From contig NZ_QMIE01000007.1 of NCBI RefSeq assembly GCF_007625075.1, positions 121,696 through 185,695 on the forward strand: a stretch of DNA of 64,000 bases, read 5' to 3'. A program made the translations under genes and the position numbers. The notes under the pieces are model-generated. The model made no database searches. It worked only from the letters and a program-made list of their open reading frames with translations, and had not been told where the DNA came from. Of the stretch, positions 1 to 12,964 are shown piece after piece. Source of the stretch: Oceanidesulfovibrio indonesiensis. Its GTDB lineage: Bacteria; Desulfobacterota; Desulfovibrionia; Desulfovibrionales; Desulfovibrionaceae. The first letter of the stretch is position 1. Each line of letters begins with the position of its first letter.

Positions 1-94
1 TGTCATCCTCGATGGACTGGATGTGCTCGCGATACTCCGGGCCGTCGAACTCGGGGAAAAAAGACGTCAGATCCCACTCGGGGGCGTTTGGCAT
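1..94 (-). CDS. M3-family oligoendopeptidase F, 5' end only
   Basis: Reads leftward off the window edge; only the first 31 codons are present. They begin MPNAPEWDLTSFFPEF, the N-terminal WDLTxxFPxF signature typical of PepF/M3B oligoendopeptidases, which are cytosolic zinc peptidases that cut short peptides. The zinc motif HExxH lies outside the window. The start at 94 is supported by a Shine-Dalgarno AGGAGAA (plus-strand positions 101-107). It lies just downstream of priA in the same direction. The family call rests on a short N-terminus, so it is probable rather than certain. Confidence 0.65.
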   Translation of the reverse strand, partial: MPNAPEWDLTSFFPEFDGPEYREHIQSIEDD

Positions 95-236
95 ATAGTG
101 TTCTCCTGGATATCTATATTGATCGATAAAAAGTCGGGGTTTCGGATTATCTGCCCTGAACTCAGACGAGGAGTCTTTGGAAAGGAGTACGGGGAAGAAC
201 CATTCTTCAGAAAGGTGGCCCGATACACCATTCTTC

Positions 237-2615
237 CTAAAGCATATCCAGTGGATCGAGGTCCAGAGTGATCTTGATGCCGGCCACGCTGCACACCTGG
301 TCATGGAATGCGGCGTAGAGCCGGCGCACCGATGGCCAGTCCGCGGCTTTGAGCAGACATTGATAGCGACGCTTGCCGCGCAAACGAGGGATGGGGGCCG
401 GAACCGGACCGAGAAACTGCGCGCCGATGGAACGAGCCACATCCCGCGCGGGCTGGGCCAGGGTCGCGCCGAGCACGAGCGAATCGCTCACTGAGGGCGA
501 GACCTCCAGGCGCACCAACCCGAGTTTGACGAACGGCGGGTATTTGCGTTTGCGACGGCGTTCCAGCTCCTGGGTGAAGAACCCTTCGTAGTCGTTTTCC
601 TGCACGTACTGCCAGCAGTAATGGTCCGGATTGCGGGTCTGGATGAGCACGCAGCCCGGCCGCTCGCCACGGCCGGCGCGGCCAGCCACCTGCACGAGGA
701 GTTGGAACGAACGTTCGGCGGCGCGGTAGTCCGGCAGGTTCAGACCCATGTCCGCATCGGCCGCCACCACGAGGGTGACATCAGGAAAGTGGTGACCCTT
801 GGAGAGCATCTGCGTGCCCACGAGCACCTGCGCCTCTTTGCGCGCGAAAGCGTTGATAATGGCCTCCATGCGGCCGGGACGGCGGGTCGAATCGCGATCC
901 AGCCGCAGCACTTCGCAGCCGCGCGGCAGTGCGGCGGACAGGGTTTCCTCCAACCGCTCGGTCCCCTCGCCCATGGGCAGATAGTCGGCCGAGCCGCACG
1001 TGGGACACAGCAGCGGATACGGCAGGCTGTCTCCGCAATAATGGCAGATGAGCCGCTCACGGCCCTTGTGGTAGGTCAGGCCAATGTCGCAGTTCACGCA
1101 TTTGGCGGTCTGCCCGCACTCCTTGCAATACATGAGCGGCGAGTACCCGCGGCGATTGAGCATGATGATGGCCTGGTCTCCGGCCTTCACCACTTCGCGC
1201 AGCCGCGCGGCGCTGTACGGCGCAAGCAGGGAATCGGTCGGCCCGATGCTGCGGATGTCCACCAGTTCCATGCTGGGCATGACCGCATCGCCGAACCGCT
1301 CGGAAAGTACGTGGTGCGGCAGCAGGCCGGACTGTGCGGCGTGGTAGGTCTTCACATCCGGCGTGGCGGAACCCAGAATGCATACGCCGCCGTGCTGGAC
1401 GGCGAGAAAATGGGCGACTTCTTTGGCCTGGTAGCCGAGCCGCTCATCCTGTTTGAAAGAGGCGTCGTGCTCTTCGTCCAGGACCACTGCGCCCATTTCC
1501 CGCAGGGGCAAAAAAAGGGCCGAGCGCGTGCCCACCACCAGATGCGGTCCCTGCTCGGTCGCCGCGCGCAGGAAATTGCGCTCGCGCTCCTTGGGCGGCT
1601 GATAACCGTGGTGGAAGATAACGTTCCTGTCCGGAAAAACTGCGCACACGGCCCGACGCAGATTGATGGCCAGGGCAACTTCCGGGGCCAGAAGCACCAC
1701 GCTGCGCCCCCGCGCCAGGCAGGCCCGGGCCAGCTCCAGGTACACCGCCGTCTTGCCGCTGCCGGTGACGCCGAACAGCAGGTGCGAGACCAGGCTGCCG
1801 TTGCCCCCGCCGTCCAGAGCTTTTTCGAAAGCGGCCAGGGCCGCGGCCTGTCCTTCCGAAAGATCGTAGCACACGCCGGAGTCCGCGGCGCAGCCCGTCT
1901 CATCCACGGCTTCGCAGAACGCCGGCTGGGGGCCGATAGTGATGATTCCGCGATCAGCCAACGTATTCAGAACAGTAGATGTCTCGGGGCCGAGTTCCCT
2001 GGCAAGCACGGCGCGCGCCGTGGGGCCGCGGTCCCAGAGGTATTCCAGGAGTGCGATCTGCCGCTTGGCCGAGGGGCGGACAGGCCATGGCGGATCCTTC
2101 ACCACGCTGGCGTATTCCACGGCTGCCGCGGGCTCTATGGATTTGGCCTCCATGTTGCCGGAGAGCCACAGCCGGGCAAGCTCCTTCTTGGCGGGGTCGT
2201 CCAGCTTGGCGAGTTCAGCGCTCTTGAGCCGGCGTGGGGCGCCGCCTTCGTACACCGTGTAGAGGATACGCGAGGTTTTGAGCCCGGCCGGGAGCATCTG
2301 GCCGAGGATGCGGCCTTCATATTCCATCTGCCGCAGGGCGAGGTTGCGGATCATGTCCAGATACGGCTCGGAAAAAAGCGGCGTGCGCTCCACGGGCCAG
2401 AGCACGGGTTTGAGGGCGTAGCCGGCGTCATCGGTCGGAGCCTCTGCCTCGCCGGAGAGCACCACGCCCAGCCGCATGCCGTTTCCCAGCGGGACAAGCA
2501 CCCGCGTTCCCGGCAGCAGCGCCTCGAAAGGCAGCCATGCAGGTTGTTCGTAGGTGAGGTTGGCGTAGGGAGGACTTGCGAGGGCTACTCGGACTGGGCG
2601 TACGGGGCGCTTCAT
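237..2615 (-). CDS. priA: Primosomal protein N' (PriA), replication restart helicase
   Basis: PriA is a 3'-to-5' superfamily 2 DNA helicase that recognises stalled forks and reloads the replisome. The 792 residues begin with the 3'-binding domain (PPYANLTYEQP region). A Walker A GVTGSGKT follows near residue 281 and the DEEHD helicase motif near 379. Next is the eight-cysteine zinc-binding insert (CKECG, CVNCD, CHYCG, CPTCG) around residues 500-545, and then helicase motifs VGTQMLSKGHHFPDV and QVAGRAGRG. Length and order are normal for PriA. It is the last full gene of the leftward block, 77 bp after galU. Confidence 0.97.
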   Translation of the reverse strand: MKRPVRPVRVALASPPYANLTYEQPAWLPFEALLPGTRVLVPLGNGMRLGVVLSGEAEAPTDDAGYALKPVLWPVERTPLFSEPYLDMIRNLALRQMEYEGRILGQMLPAGLKTSRILYTVYEGGAPRRLKSAELAKLDDPAKKELARLWLSGNMEAKSIEPAAAVEYASVVKDPPWPVRPSAKRQIALLEYLWDRGPTARAVLARELGPETSTVLNTLADRGIITIGPQPAFCEAVDETGCAADSGVCYDLSEGQAAALAAFEKALDGGGNGSLVSHLLFGVTGSGKTAVYLELARACLARGRSVVLLAPEVALAINLRRAVCAVFPDRNVIFHHGYQPPKERERNFLRAATEQGPHLVVGTRSALFLPLREMGAVVLDEEHDASFKQDERLGYQAKEVAHFLAVQHGGVCILGSATPDVKTYHAAQSGLLPHHVLSERFGDAVMPSMELVDIRSIGPTDSLLAPYSAARLREVVKAGDQAIIMLNRRGYSPLMYCKECGQTAKCVNCDIGLTYHKGRERLICHYCGDSLPYPLLCPTCGSADYLPMGEGTERLEETLSAALPRGCEVLRLDRDSTRRPGRMEAIINAFARKEAQVLVGTQMLSKGHHFPDVTLVVAADADMGLNLPDYRAAERSFQLLVQVAGRAGRGERPGCVLIQTRNPDHYCWQYVQENDYEGFFTQELERRRKRKYPPFVKLGLVRLEVSPSVSDSLVLGATLAQPARDVARSIGAQFLGPVPAPIPRLRGKRRYQCLLKAADWPSVRRLYAAFHDQVCSVAGIKITLDLDPLDML

Positions 2616-2692
2616 GCTCCGCGGGAGCCGCCGGGCAAGGCGGCCGGTGCCGCGGCGGCACCTTTACGGTTCCGCCGCGGCGCGTTGAATGG

Positions 2693-3562
2693 TTACTTGC
2701 AGGAAAGAAGCTGCTGGAGACGATGGACGAGATCGTCGCGCAGGCTTTCATCCTGCAATGCAAAATAGATGTTCGCAGTGAGGTACTCCGCCCAGTCGCC
2801 GGCGTCAAACCGCTGGCCGCGCATGCGCACTGCAAGCAGGCGCGATTCCTTGGCCAGGGACTTGAGGGCGTCCGTGAGCTGGATCTCGCCGCCGTGGCCG
2901 GGTTCCACGCTTTCCAGGTGCTCGAATATCTCGGGCATGAGCACGTAGCGCCCCACGATGGCCAGTCTTGACGGGGCTTCGCTCAACTTGGGTTTTTCCA
3001 CGAGATCCCGCACACGGTACAGGCCGGGGGCGAACTCCTCGCCCTGGATGATGCCGTAGCGGCTCACCTTGTCCGGTGGCACCTCCATGACGCCGATGAC
3101 GGGCAGCTTTTCGTCCATGACCACGTCGATGAGCTGCTTGATGCCCGGCTCCATGCCGAACATGAGGTCATCGCCCACCATGATGGCGAAGGGATCGTTC
3201 TTGACCACTTCCTTGGCGCAAAGCACGGCGTGGCCCAGGCCCAGCTGCTTTTTCTGGCGCACGGAAATGATATTGACCATCTCCGCCACCTCGCGGACGG
3301 CCTGGAGATACTCAGTCTTGCCGGATTTTTCGAGCACGGACTCCAGCGACAGGTTGTAGTCGAAGTGGTCCTCGATGATTTTCTTGTTCTGGTTGTTGAT
3401 GAAGATGACGTCCGTGAGGCCGGAATTCATGGCCTCTTCCACAACATACTGCACCACCGGCTTGTTGTAGACCGGCAGCATTTCTTTGGGAATGTTCTTT
3501 GTAGCGGGCAGCGAACGGGTGCCCCAGCCCGCCACCGGTACGACCACCTTCTTTATTTGCAT
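2693..3562 (-). CDS. galU: UTP--glucose-1-phosphate uridylyltransferase
   Basis: Makes UDP-glucose from UTP and glucose-1-phosphate for polysaccharide and LPS synthesis in the cytosol. The 289 residues start MQIKKVVVPVAGWGTRSLPATK, the nucleotide-binding signature of GalU-type nucleotidyltransferases. KEMLPVYNKPVVQYVVEEA, GLGHAVLCAK and VGDDLMFG follow, as expected. Length is normal. It is leftward between glmM and priA. The 256 bp upstream (3563-3818) contains no gene I can recognise and may hold its own promoter. Confidence 0.96.
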   Translation of the reverse strand: MQIKKVVVPVAGWGTRSLPATKNIPKEMLPVYNKPVVQYVVEEAMNSGLTDVIFINNQNKKIIEDHFDYNLSLESVLEKSGKTEYLQAVREVAEMVNIISVRQKKQLGLGHAVLCAKEVVKNDPFAIMVGDDLMFGMEPGIKQLIDVVMDEKLPVIGVMEVPPDKVSRYGIIQGEEFAPGLYRVRDLVEKPKLSEAPSRLAIVGRYVLMPEIFEHLESVEPGHGGEIQLTDALKSLAKESRLLAVRMRGQRFDAGDWAEYLTANIYFALQDESLRDDLVHRLQQLLSCK

Positions 3563-3818
3563 TATCCGCGCTCCTCGAAGGTCTCATGTTTCTGCACGCG
3601 GCGGTTGACCCGCCCCCGCCGTAAAAGGCCTTTCAGGCAGGATGGCTGCCGGGGCCCGTATTGGACTCGATCCGCTGGCCTTCAGTGTTCGCTATCCCGA
3701 CAGACGCCCGGAATTCGAACGAAGGCCCTAATCTCTACGGTACCATTTTCCTCTTGAATGGCAAGCATCCTGTGCATGAAGATGCCTCGGCAGGGCCTGC
3801 TCGGACGCATTGCTGCGG

Positions 3819-5171
3819 TTACTTCAGGCTGGTCTTCAGAGTCTGGGCCAGGGAGTTGGCCAGTTCCTCGACCAGATCGCGGTCTTCGCCCTCCACCATG
3901 ACGCGGGCCACGGACTCAGTACCTGAGTAGCGCAACAGCACACGGCCCCTGCCCTTGAGCTTTTCTTCGGCCGCTTTTTGGGCCTGGACCACGGCGTCCA
4001 CCTGATCGAAGGGGATCTTACGCTCCACGTGCACGTTCAGAAGCACCTGCGGCAACAGATCCATGAGTTCAGCCAGTTCGGACAAAGGCTTGCCCTTGAT
4101 GTTCATGAGTCGCATGAGCTGAAGCGCAGCAAGGATGCCGTCGCCCGTGGTCGCGTAGCGGTAGAAAATGAGGTGCCCGGACTGCTCGCCGCCAAAGGTC
4201 GCGCCTTCGCGCCGCATGGCTTCCACCACATGGCGGTCGCCCACCGGCGTGCGCACCAGTTGGCCGCCATTGTCCTTCATGAACAGATCGAGCCCCATGT
4301 TGCTCATCACCGTGGCCACCAGCTTGCGTCCGGGCAACTCGTCACGTTCCATCATGTCGCGTGCGCACATGGCCATGATCTGGTCGCCGTCGAGTACGCG
4401 GCCTTTCTCGTCCACCACGATGAGCCGGTCCGCATCGCCGTCCAGCGCCAGACCGATGTCCGCGCCATGCTCGCGCACGTGATGCGCCACGACCTCCGGA
4501 TAGAGGGAGCCGCATTTGTCGTTGATATTAAGTCCGTTGGGTTCGGTGCCAATCTTGATGACATCGGCGCCGAGTTCCTCGAATATGGGCGGCGCTACAC
4601 GATAGGACGCGCCGTGGGCGCAGTCCAGCACCACCTTCATGCCGTCGAAGGTCATGTGCTCGGGAAGGCTGTTCTTGAGGAAGACGATGTAACGACCGGG
4701 GCTGTCCGCGATTTTCTTGGCGCGCCCCACCTCCTCGGACGGTGGATACCCCCATTCCATCCTGGGGTTCAGAACCATTTCGGTAATGGCCTGTTCAGCC
4801 TCGTTCGCCAGCTTGAAGCCGTCCCGATTGAAGAACTTGATGCCGTTGTCCATGAACGGATTGTGGGAGGCGGAAATGACCACGCCGAGATCGGCACGCA
4901 TGTTCCGTGTCAGGAAAGAAATGGCGGGCGTGGGCAGCGGGCCGACAAGGAACACGTCCATGCCGGCGGCGCACAGGCCGGAGGTAAGCGCCGTTTCGAA
5001 GACGTAGCCCGAAAGCCTGGTGTCCTTTCCAATGACTACGCGATGTCGCTTGTTCCCGTTGCGGAAGTACATGCCGGCGGCCAGTCCCAGCCGCAAAGCG
5101 ATCTCGGGCACCATGGGGTAGATGTTCACCTGGCCGCGCAGGCCGTCCGTTCCGAATAGTTTCTGAGTCAT
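3819..5171 (-). CDS. glmM: Phosphoglucosamine mutase
   Basis: Interconverts glucosamine-6-phosphate and glucosamine-1-phosphate on the way to UDP-GlcNAc for peptidoglycan and LPS. The N-terminus [13 protein letters not shown] is typical. The phosphoserine loop [17 protein letters not shown] sits near residue 100, the metal loop DGDADR near 243, GGEQSGH near 328, and the phosphate-binding RYSGTE close to the C-terminus. The 450-residue length is standard. Its ATG overlaps the stop of cdaR by 4 bp, so the two are translationally coupled, in the cdaA-cdaR-glmM order widely conserved with c-di-AMP synthesis. Confidence 0.97.
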   Translation of the reverse strand: MTQKLFGTDGLRGQVNIYPMVPEIALRLGLAAGMYFRNGNKRHRVVIGKDTRLSGYVFETALTSGLCAAGMDVFLVGPLPTPAISFLTRNMRADLGVVISASHNPFMDNGIKFFNRDGFKLANEAEQAITEMVLNPRMEWGYPPSEEVGRAKKIADSPGRYIVFLKNSLPEHMTFDGMKVVLDCAHGASYRVAPPIFEELGADVIKIGTEPNGLNINDKCGSLYPEVVAHHVREHGADIGLALDGDADRLIVVDEKGRVLDGDQIMAMCARDMMERDELPGRKLVATVMSNMGLDLFMKDNGGQLVRTPVGDRHVVEAMRREGATFGGEQSGHLIFYRYATTGDGILAALQLMRLMNIKGKPLSELAELMDLLPQVLLNVHVERKIPFDQVDAVVQAQKAAEEKLKGRGRVLLRYSGTESVARVMVEGEDRDLVEELANSLAQTLKTSLK

Positions 5172-6154
5172 GGCGTATGCAATCCCTGTGTCGTCGGACT
5201 GTTCGTGTTCGACCTGGACCGCGTGCTGTTGTCGACTGGTCGCGCACCCGGTCTTGGCGTGAGCGTCACCCTGATGGTTTCCGGCTCACGACTTTCCATG
5301 GTCACTTGCGGGGGGAGTATGGGCACGTATGGCAGCTCATGCACGCCTGGTTGCAGGTTTTCGCCCACCACGACGTTCATGGCCACAGTTTCCTCAAGCG
5401 AACCGTCCTCCAGAAGCGGCACCGGCGCCAGCAGCGAGACGTTCACCTGCGCTGGGTCCACTTCGACATCGTACCCTGAAAAATTATCCACGCGCACCGG
5501 CGCTTTCATATCCACCGCTTGCTTCTCCACGTCGAAGACGAGCCGCATCTGCACCCTGTGCGGATCCGCGGATATCTCGTCCGGCAAAGCGAGGGAGACA
5601 TTGTCTTCCACCAGGGTGTCGGGCGAGGAGTCCTCCACGGTCACGACCTGTGTCGGAATGACCTCGATGCGATCCACGAACTCCTTGGGTCCCCGGATCT
5701 TCGTCACGGCGGGTATGGTTTCGTTGCCGCGAAGGAAGTAATGCTCGTCGAGCTCGCCGCTCCATTGAGGAATGACGGCCACCACCTTTTCTTCGATGCG
5801 GTCGGCCACCACCTGCAGCCTGGGCGGATCGATCTCAATCACCTCGATGCTGCCGGGCAGGGGAAGATTCGCCGAATCGAGGTTCACGGTGTTCATTCCC
5901 GGCCTGATGGCGCTGAGGTCCAGCGAGTAAGCCACGTTCCTGGTGTCCAGGTTGCGCACCAGACCCTGCGGACCGCGAACCCGAACCTCGATCTTGTTGC
6001 GCAGACCGCGGCGAACCACGATGTCTTTCTGCACGCCGGTGAACTCCACGGGCAGCTCGATCCACGCATCCACACGCTCACGGCCGGATACGAAGAACCA
6101 GGCCGTAGCGGCCAGCAAAAACGCCAGAATGAGAAATTGCCAGTTGCCTTTCAC
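5168..6154 (-). CDS. cdaR: YbbR-domain protein, CdaA regulator
   Basis: YbbR-repeat protein of the CdaR type, a membrane-anchored regulator of the diadenylate cyclase encoded just upstream. I place the start at a GTG (6154), giving a protein of about 328 residues that begins [19 protein letters not shown], one N-terminal membrane segment followed by extracytoplasmic YbbR repeats. A longer frame reaches 6247 but would overlap cdaA and adds an arginine-rich, unconvincing N-terminus. The start lies 25 bp after the cdaA stop, and the stop overlaps glmM by 4 bp. A regulatory effect on CdaA is known for homologues and inferred here. Confidence 0.88.
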   Translation of the reverse strand: MKGNWQFLILAFLLAATAWFFVSGRERVDAWIELPVEFTGVQKDIVVRRGLRNKIEVRVRGPQGLVRNLDTRNVAYSLDLSAIRPGMNTVNLDSANLPLPGSIEVIEIDPPRLQVVADRIEEKVVAVIPQWSGELDEHYFLRGNETIPAVTKIRGPKEFVDRIEVIPTQVVTVEDSSPDTLVEDNVSLALPDEISADPHRVQMRLVFDVEKQAVDMKAPVRVDNFSGYDVEVDPAQVNVSLLAPVPLLEDGSLEETVAMNVVVGENLQPGVHELPYVPILPPQVTMESREPETIRVTLTPRPGARPVDNSTRSRSNTNSPTTQGLHTP

Positions 6155-6179
6155 GTCGTTCTCTTCCGCTTCTGCGCCG

Positions 6180-6935
6180 TCATGCGGCGAGCTTCTCCAT
6201 GAGCACTTCCCTGAGCCGCGCCTCGTCCGGACAAATCGTGAGTTCACCCTGATGGGCCACGGAAATGCGGCCGCGCTCTTCTGACACCACCACGGCCACG
6301 GCGTCCGTCTCTTCGGTGATGCCTACGGCTGCGCGATGGCGCGTTCCGAGGTCGCTGCGGTGCCCCGAGGCGGCGGACAGGGGCAGGATGCATGCCGCGG
6401 CCACGATCTCGGGGCCCTGCATGATCACCGCCCCATCGTGCAGCGGCGTGTTCGGATAAAATATGGTTACGAGCAAGTCTTTGCTCACCTTGGAGTCTAG
6501 ACGCACGCCCTTCTCCACGACATCGCCCAGCGGCACGGACTTCTGCAGGACCACGAGCGCGCCGATACGGCTGGCCGCCAGGGAGTTGAGCGCGAGAACA
6601 AGCTCATTGAGCGTTTCCTGCCCGAGCTGGTGCCCACGACCGCGAAACAGCTTGCCCGCGCCCACTTCCGAAAGCCCCTTGCGGATATCCTGCTGAAAGA
6701 TGATGACCACCAGCAGGAACAATGAGCCGAGGAAATTGGCGAGCAACCAGTTGAGCGTATAGAGGCCGAATTCTTCCGAAACGAAGTAGATGAGGATGAC
6801 GAGAACGAGCCCGTAGACCACGGAAACGGCTCGTGTTCCCTTGACGAAGAGAATAAGCCTGTAGAGGAGGAACGTGACCAGGGCGACGTCCAGGATGTCG
6901 CGCCAGCCGATCTGTATCTGACTCAAATCGAACAT
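6180..6935 (-). CDS. cdaA: Diadenylate cyclase (DisA_N domain)
   Basis: Synthesises cyclic di-AMP from two ATP at the membrane. The 251 residues start with three hydrophobic helices (about residues 10-90; ILDVALVTFLLYRLILFVKG and following). The DAC domain then has the two diagnostic motifs: DGA (LHDGAVIM, near residue 165) and RHR (GTRHRAAVG, near 195). It is the first gene of a cdaA-cdaR-glmM unit and starts 6 bp after folP. The matching phosphodiesterase of the PgpH type is encoded at 19361-21700 in this window. Confidence 0.96.
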   Translation of the reverse strand: MFDLSQIQIGWRDILDVALVTFLLYRLILFVKGTRAVSVVYGLVLVILIYFVSEEFGLYTLNWLLANFLGSLFLLVVIIFQQDIRKGLSEVGAGKLFRGRGHQLGQETLNELVLALNSLAASRIGALVVLQKSVPLGDVVEKGVRLDSKVSKDLLVTIFYPNTPLHDGAVIMQGPEIVAAACILPLSAASGHRSDLGTRHRAAVGITEETDAVAVVVSEERGRISVAHQGELTICPDEARLREVLMEKLAA

Positions 6936-6941
6936 TTGGTT

Positions 6942-7862
6942 CTATTTCGCTCCGCTACGGCGGGCGTCGTGCAAGGCGCTCGCCACGTGCAGGGTCTGAA
7001 GTGTCCGCTTTGCGTCATGCACCCGATGAATTCGGCAGCCTGCATTCCAGGACACGACCGTGGCCGCCTGTGTCGCGGTTTCCCGATCCTGCATCCCGGC
7101 TCCAAGCAGTTTTTCCCAGACGCTCTTGTTGGACAAGCCCATGAGCAACGGCCGACCGAATCCGGCGAACCGGTCCATGTTCGCGATAAGGGCGAGATTG
7201 TGCGCCATGGTCTTGCCGAAACCTATTCCCGGATCGAGCACGATGCGGTCCTCGGGCAACCCGGCCTTCGTCAGTTCGTTGAGGGACGCCTCGAAAAACC
7301 GGTGCACGTCCTCCACCACGTCATCGTACCGGGGATTTTGCTGCATGATAGCAGGTTTGCCCAGGCTGTGCATGAGTACATACCCGGGTTTTTTGTCCGC
7401 GAGCACATTTTTGAGTTCCGGGTCGAACCGGCACGCTGAGACATCGTTGACGATGACGGCGCCTGCCTCCAGCGCCGCCGCGGCGACCTCGGCTTTGTAT
7501 GTGTCCACGGAGATGCAGGGGGGATACCTCGGGGGTGCTTCGGTCCGATCCGCGCCGGGTCGCTTATCCTGTGCCTGCACGAGACCGCGGATCACCGGAA
7601 GCACTCGAGCCAGCTCCTCGGAAGCGGACACTTCATCGGCAAACGGGCGCGTGGATTCTCCGCCCACATCCAGGATACGCGCGCCCTGCTCCGCCAAAGA
7701 GAGTGCGTGCGCGATGGCGGCGTCGGCCGTTGCGTGGCGTCCGCCGTCGTAAAACGAGTCCGGCGTGACGTTCACGATGCCCATCACGCAAAAGGGGGCG
7801 GTCTCGACGGAGCCTCCCCCTAGTACATTCCAATTCGTGTGCGACTTCTTCATGGATGGCAT
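6942..7862 (-). CDS. folP: Dihydropteroate synthase
   Basis: Condenses p-aminobenzoate with dihydropterin pyrophosphate in folate synthesis. The pterin-binding TIM barrel shows MGIVNVTPDSFYDGG, LDVGGESTRP, ISVDTYKAEVA, VIVNDVSA, VLDPGIGFGKT and LMGLSNKS in order. An open frame extends to 8120, but that part lies antisense-free inside the ftsH C-terminus and is low-complexity. I use an ATG at 7862, 4 bp after the ftsH stop; ATG 7853 is also possible. Sulfonamide-target residues look intact. About 306 residues, normal length. It is coupled to ftsH upstream and cdaA downstream. Confidence 0.94.
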   Translation of the reverse strand: MPSMKKSHTNWNVLGGGSVETAPFCVMGIVNVTPDSFYDGGRHATADAAIAHALSLAEQGARILDVGGESTRPFADEVSASEELARVLPVIRGLVQAQDKRPGADRTEAPPRYPPCISVDTYKAEVAAAALEAGAVIVNDVSACRFDPELKNVLADKKPGYVLMHSLGKPAIMQQNPRYDDVVEDVHRFFEASLNELTKAGLPEDRIVLDPGIGFGKTMAHNLALIANMDRFAGFGRPLLMGLSNKSVWEKLLGAGMQDRETATQAATVVSWNAGCRIHRVHDAKRTLQTLHVASALHDARRSGAK

Positions 7863-7866
7863 TCGG

Positions 7867-9891
7867 CTATTGGGAGCTCGAGCCTCCTCCGGATCGGGAG
7901 CCGTCATCCGAGGACCCGCCGCCCTCGGCCTCCGTATCCTCTTCGGAAGCGGGAGCGGGCTCGAGGGTGAATTCCTCATGCGGCTCATCCTCGGGGCTTT
8001 GAGAGCCTTGTGCGGGCTGCTGCGATGTCCAGCTTTTCGGATCCTCGGCCGGACGTTCTGGCGCCGGGGTGGGAGGCGTGCCGTTCGGTCCGTTCTGGGG
8101 CGGCAACTCCCTCCCGTCAATGAGGGCGTTCAGGTCCTCGCCGCTGATTGTCTCGCGCTCCAGAAGCGCCTTGGCGATGGTGTGCAGGGTCTCGATATTC
8201 TCTTCCAGAAGGTCGTAGGCCTTGCGGTGCGCGTCCGCCACGATGCGTTTGATTTCCGCGTCGATAAGCCGCGCAGTGTCTTCCGAGTAATCGCGGTAGT
8301 GGCCCAGGTCGCGGCCGATGAACACCTCGTCCTGCTTTTCCCCGTAAGACAGCGGCCCCAGGGCATCGCTCATGCCGTAGTTGCAGACCATCTTGCGCGC
8401 CATCTTGGTGGCGTTTTCGATGTCGTTGCCTGCGCCAGTGGTTATCTCGCCCATCACCAGCTCCTCGGCGGCGCGTCCCCCCAGGAGCATGGCCAGCCGG
8501 TTCTCCAGATAGGAGCGCGAGTAGGAATGGCGATCCTCCGGCAGGTACTGGGTCACGCCCAGGGCGCGGCCGCGGGGGATTATGGTGACCTTGTGCAGGG
8601 TGTCCGTACCGGGAAGCAGCCGCCCCACCAGGGCGTGGCCGCCTTCATGGTATGCGGTTATGCTCTTCTCTTCGTCGGACATGATGAGGCTGCGGCGCTC
8701 CTTGCCCATGAGCACCTTGTCCTTGGCCTCCTCGAAGTCATCCATATCCACGGAGTTTTTGTTTTTCTTGGCGGCATGCAGCGCGGCCTCGTTGACGAGG
8801 TTTTCCAGGTCCGCGCCGGAGAAGCCCGGGGTGCCCTTGGCGATGACCTCCATGTCCACGCCTTCGGAGATGGGGGTCTTGCCGGCATGCACTTCGAGAA
8901 TACGCTTGCGGCCACGGACGTCCGGCGTAGGCACGACAACCTGGCGGTCGAAACGGCCGGGACGGAGCAAAGCGGGGTCCAGCACGTCGGGACGGTTGGT
9001 GGCGGCGATGAGGATGACGCCTTCGTTGGATTCGAACCCGTCCATCTCCACGAGAAGCTGGTTCAGGGTCTGCTCGCGCTCGTCGTGTCCGCCGCCCAGG
9101 CCGGCTCCGCGCTGACGTCCCACGGCGTCGATCTCGTCGATGAAGATGAGGCACGGAGCGTTCTTCTTGCCCTGGACAAAGAGGTCGCGAACGCGGGCCG
9201 CGCCCACGCCCACAAACATCTCCACGAAGTCCGAACCGGAAATGGAGAAGAACGGAACGCCGGCTTCGCCTGCCACGGCGCGCGAAAGAAGAGTCTTACC
9301 CGTACCGGGGGGGCCCACCAGGAGCACGCCCTTGGGGATGCGGCCGCCCAGCCGGGTGAACTTCTTGGGTTCGCGGAGGAAGTCCACGACTTCGGTAAGT
9401 TCCTCCTTGGCCTCGTCCACGCCTGCCACGTCAGCGAACGTGACCTTGGCCGACTCCTGTGTGACCAGCCTGGCTTTGGAACGGCCGAAACTGAGCGCCT
9501 TGCCGCCTCCGCCCTGCATCTGCCGCATGAAGAATATCCACACACCGATGAGCAGCAGCATGGGGAACCAGGAGACGAGCAGCGTCATGAACCAGGACTG
9601 GTCCTCCGGCGGCTTGGCCGTGACCCGGATGTTCCGCGCCATGAGCTTTTCCACGAGCTGGGGATCGTCCGGAGCATAGGAGACAAACGTCTCTCCGGAG
9701 GCAAGCTCGCCGGTGATGCGCTTGCCCTGGATGGTGACCTGGCTGACGTCGCCGGTTTCCACCCGCTGCATGAACTCGCTGTACGTGAGCTCCGAGGACA
9801 TGCTCTGAGGCTGCTGGAACATGTTGAAGAGGGCCACCATGACCAAGAAAATGGTGACCCACAAAATGAGATTCTTCGTAAATGTATTCAA
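7867..9891 (-). CDS. ftsH: ATP-dependent zinc metalloprotease FtsH
   Basis: Membrane AAA+ protease that removes misfolded and regulatory membrane proteins. The 674 residues have a first membrane helix ([15 protein letters not shown]), a periplasmic FtsH_ext domain and a second helix ([18 protein letters not shown]). The AAA module carries Walker A GPPGTGKT near residue 193 and [13 protein letters not shown]. The second region of homology is next, and the zinc site HEGGH is near 415. The C-terminal tail after about residue 610 is long, acidic and rich in Pro, Ser and Gly, beyond the core of the family. First gene of the leftward block. Confidence 0.98.
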   Translation of the reverse strand: MNTFTKNLILWVTIFLVMVALFNMFQQPQSMSSELTYSEFMQRVETGDVSQVTIQGKRITGELASGETFVSYAPDDPQLVEKLMARNIRVTAKPPEDQSWFMTLLVSWFPMLLLIGVWIFFMRQMQGGGGKALSFGRSKARLVTQESAKVTFADVAGVDEAKEELTEVVDFLREPKKFTRLGGRIPKGVLLVGPPGTGKTLLSRAVAGEAGVPFFSISGSDFVEMFVGVGAARVRDLFVQGKKNAPCLIFIDEIDAVGRQRGAGLGGGHDEREQTLNQLLVEMDGFESNEGVILIAATNRPDVLDPALLRPGRFDRQVVVPTPDVRGRKRILEVHAGKTPISEGVDMEVIAKGTPGFSGADLENLVNEAALHAAKKNKNSVDMDDFEEAKDKVLMGKERRSLIMSDEEKSITAYHEGGHALVGRLLPGTDTLHKVTIIPRGRALGVTQYLPEDRHSYSRSYLENRLAMLLGGRAAEELVMGEITTGAGNDIENATKMARKMVCNYGMSDALGPLSYGEKQDEVFIGRDLGHYRDYSEDTARLIDAEIKRIVADAHRKAYDLLEENIETLHTIAKALLERETISGEDLNALIDGRELPPQNGPNGTPPTPAPERPAEDPKSWTSQQPAQGSQSPEDEPHEEFTLEPAPASEEDTEAEGGGSSDDGSRSGGGSSSQ

Positions 9892-9996
9892 AAGGGCGCT
9901 CCTTGGCTCCTTATCGTCTGCAGCGACTTCGGCTGGATAACCTGCCGATAGAAGGTTGCAGCGATCGGGGTCTTCGGGCTAAGATCGATTTTTCGC

Positions 9997-10089
9997 GGAA
10001 GCGTTTCGTCACCGGTGTGGCGCCTGGTCTTCAAAACCAGTGGCGGGCTCATCCCCCGCGGTAGGTTCGACTCCTATACGCTTCCGCCA
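9997..10089 (+). tRNA. selC: tRNA-Sec (anticodon TCA)
   Basis: A 93-nt tRNA with a 7-bp acceptor as drawn (GGAAGCG with CGCTTCC, discriminator G, encoded CCA), an anticodon loop CTTCAAA giving UCA, and a long variable arm (GGCGGGCTCATCCCCCGC) typical of selenocysteine tRNA. The T arm GGTTCGACTCC is intact. It is transcribed opposite to the flanking ftsH and argH genes. Its presence means the organism can insert selenocysteine at UGA, so internal TGA codons in redox genes elsewhere should be read with care. I see no Sec-containing gene inside this window. Confidence 0.95.
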
Positions 10090-10303
10090 TTTTCTATCAC
10101 TTCACGCCGGGTAGCTTCCGATCACCCCGTCCGGATGGGCGGAGGCTCTTTACGGAAATACGGCGGCACTTCCCGGCTCCCTGTGCTTGCAACCGATTTA
10201 TCCTACGGACGGTTTCGTTCCGCGTCAATTGACCGCCGGACGTATAACCGAGATGTAATGATAAGCATTTGCACCGCGTTGTCCATCAATAATACGGCCG
10301 TTC

Positions 10304-11704
<1,401 letters not shown>

Positions 11705-11710
11705 CCCGTC

Positions 11711-12931
<1,221 letters not shown>

Positions 12932-12964
12932 GAATGACTCCTGGAAAAGCCGATCGTGTGAGGA

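Noticed and set aside
621..2768. A 715-codon open frame on the plus strand opposite priA
   Set aside because: It is the GC-rich antisense shadow of priA, with His/Arg/Ala-rich sequence and no family similarity.
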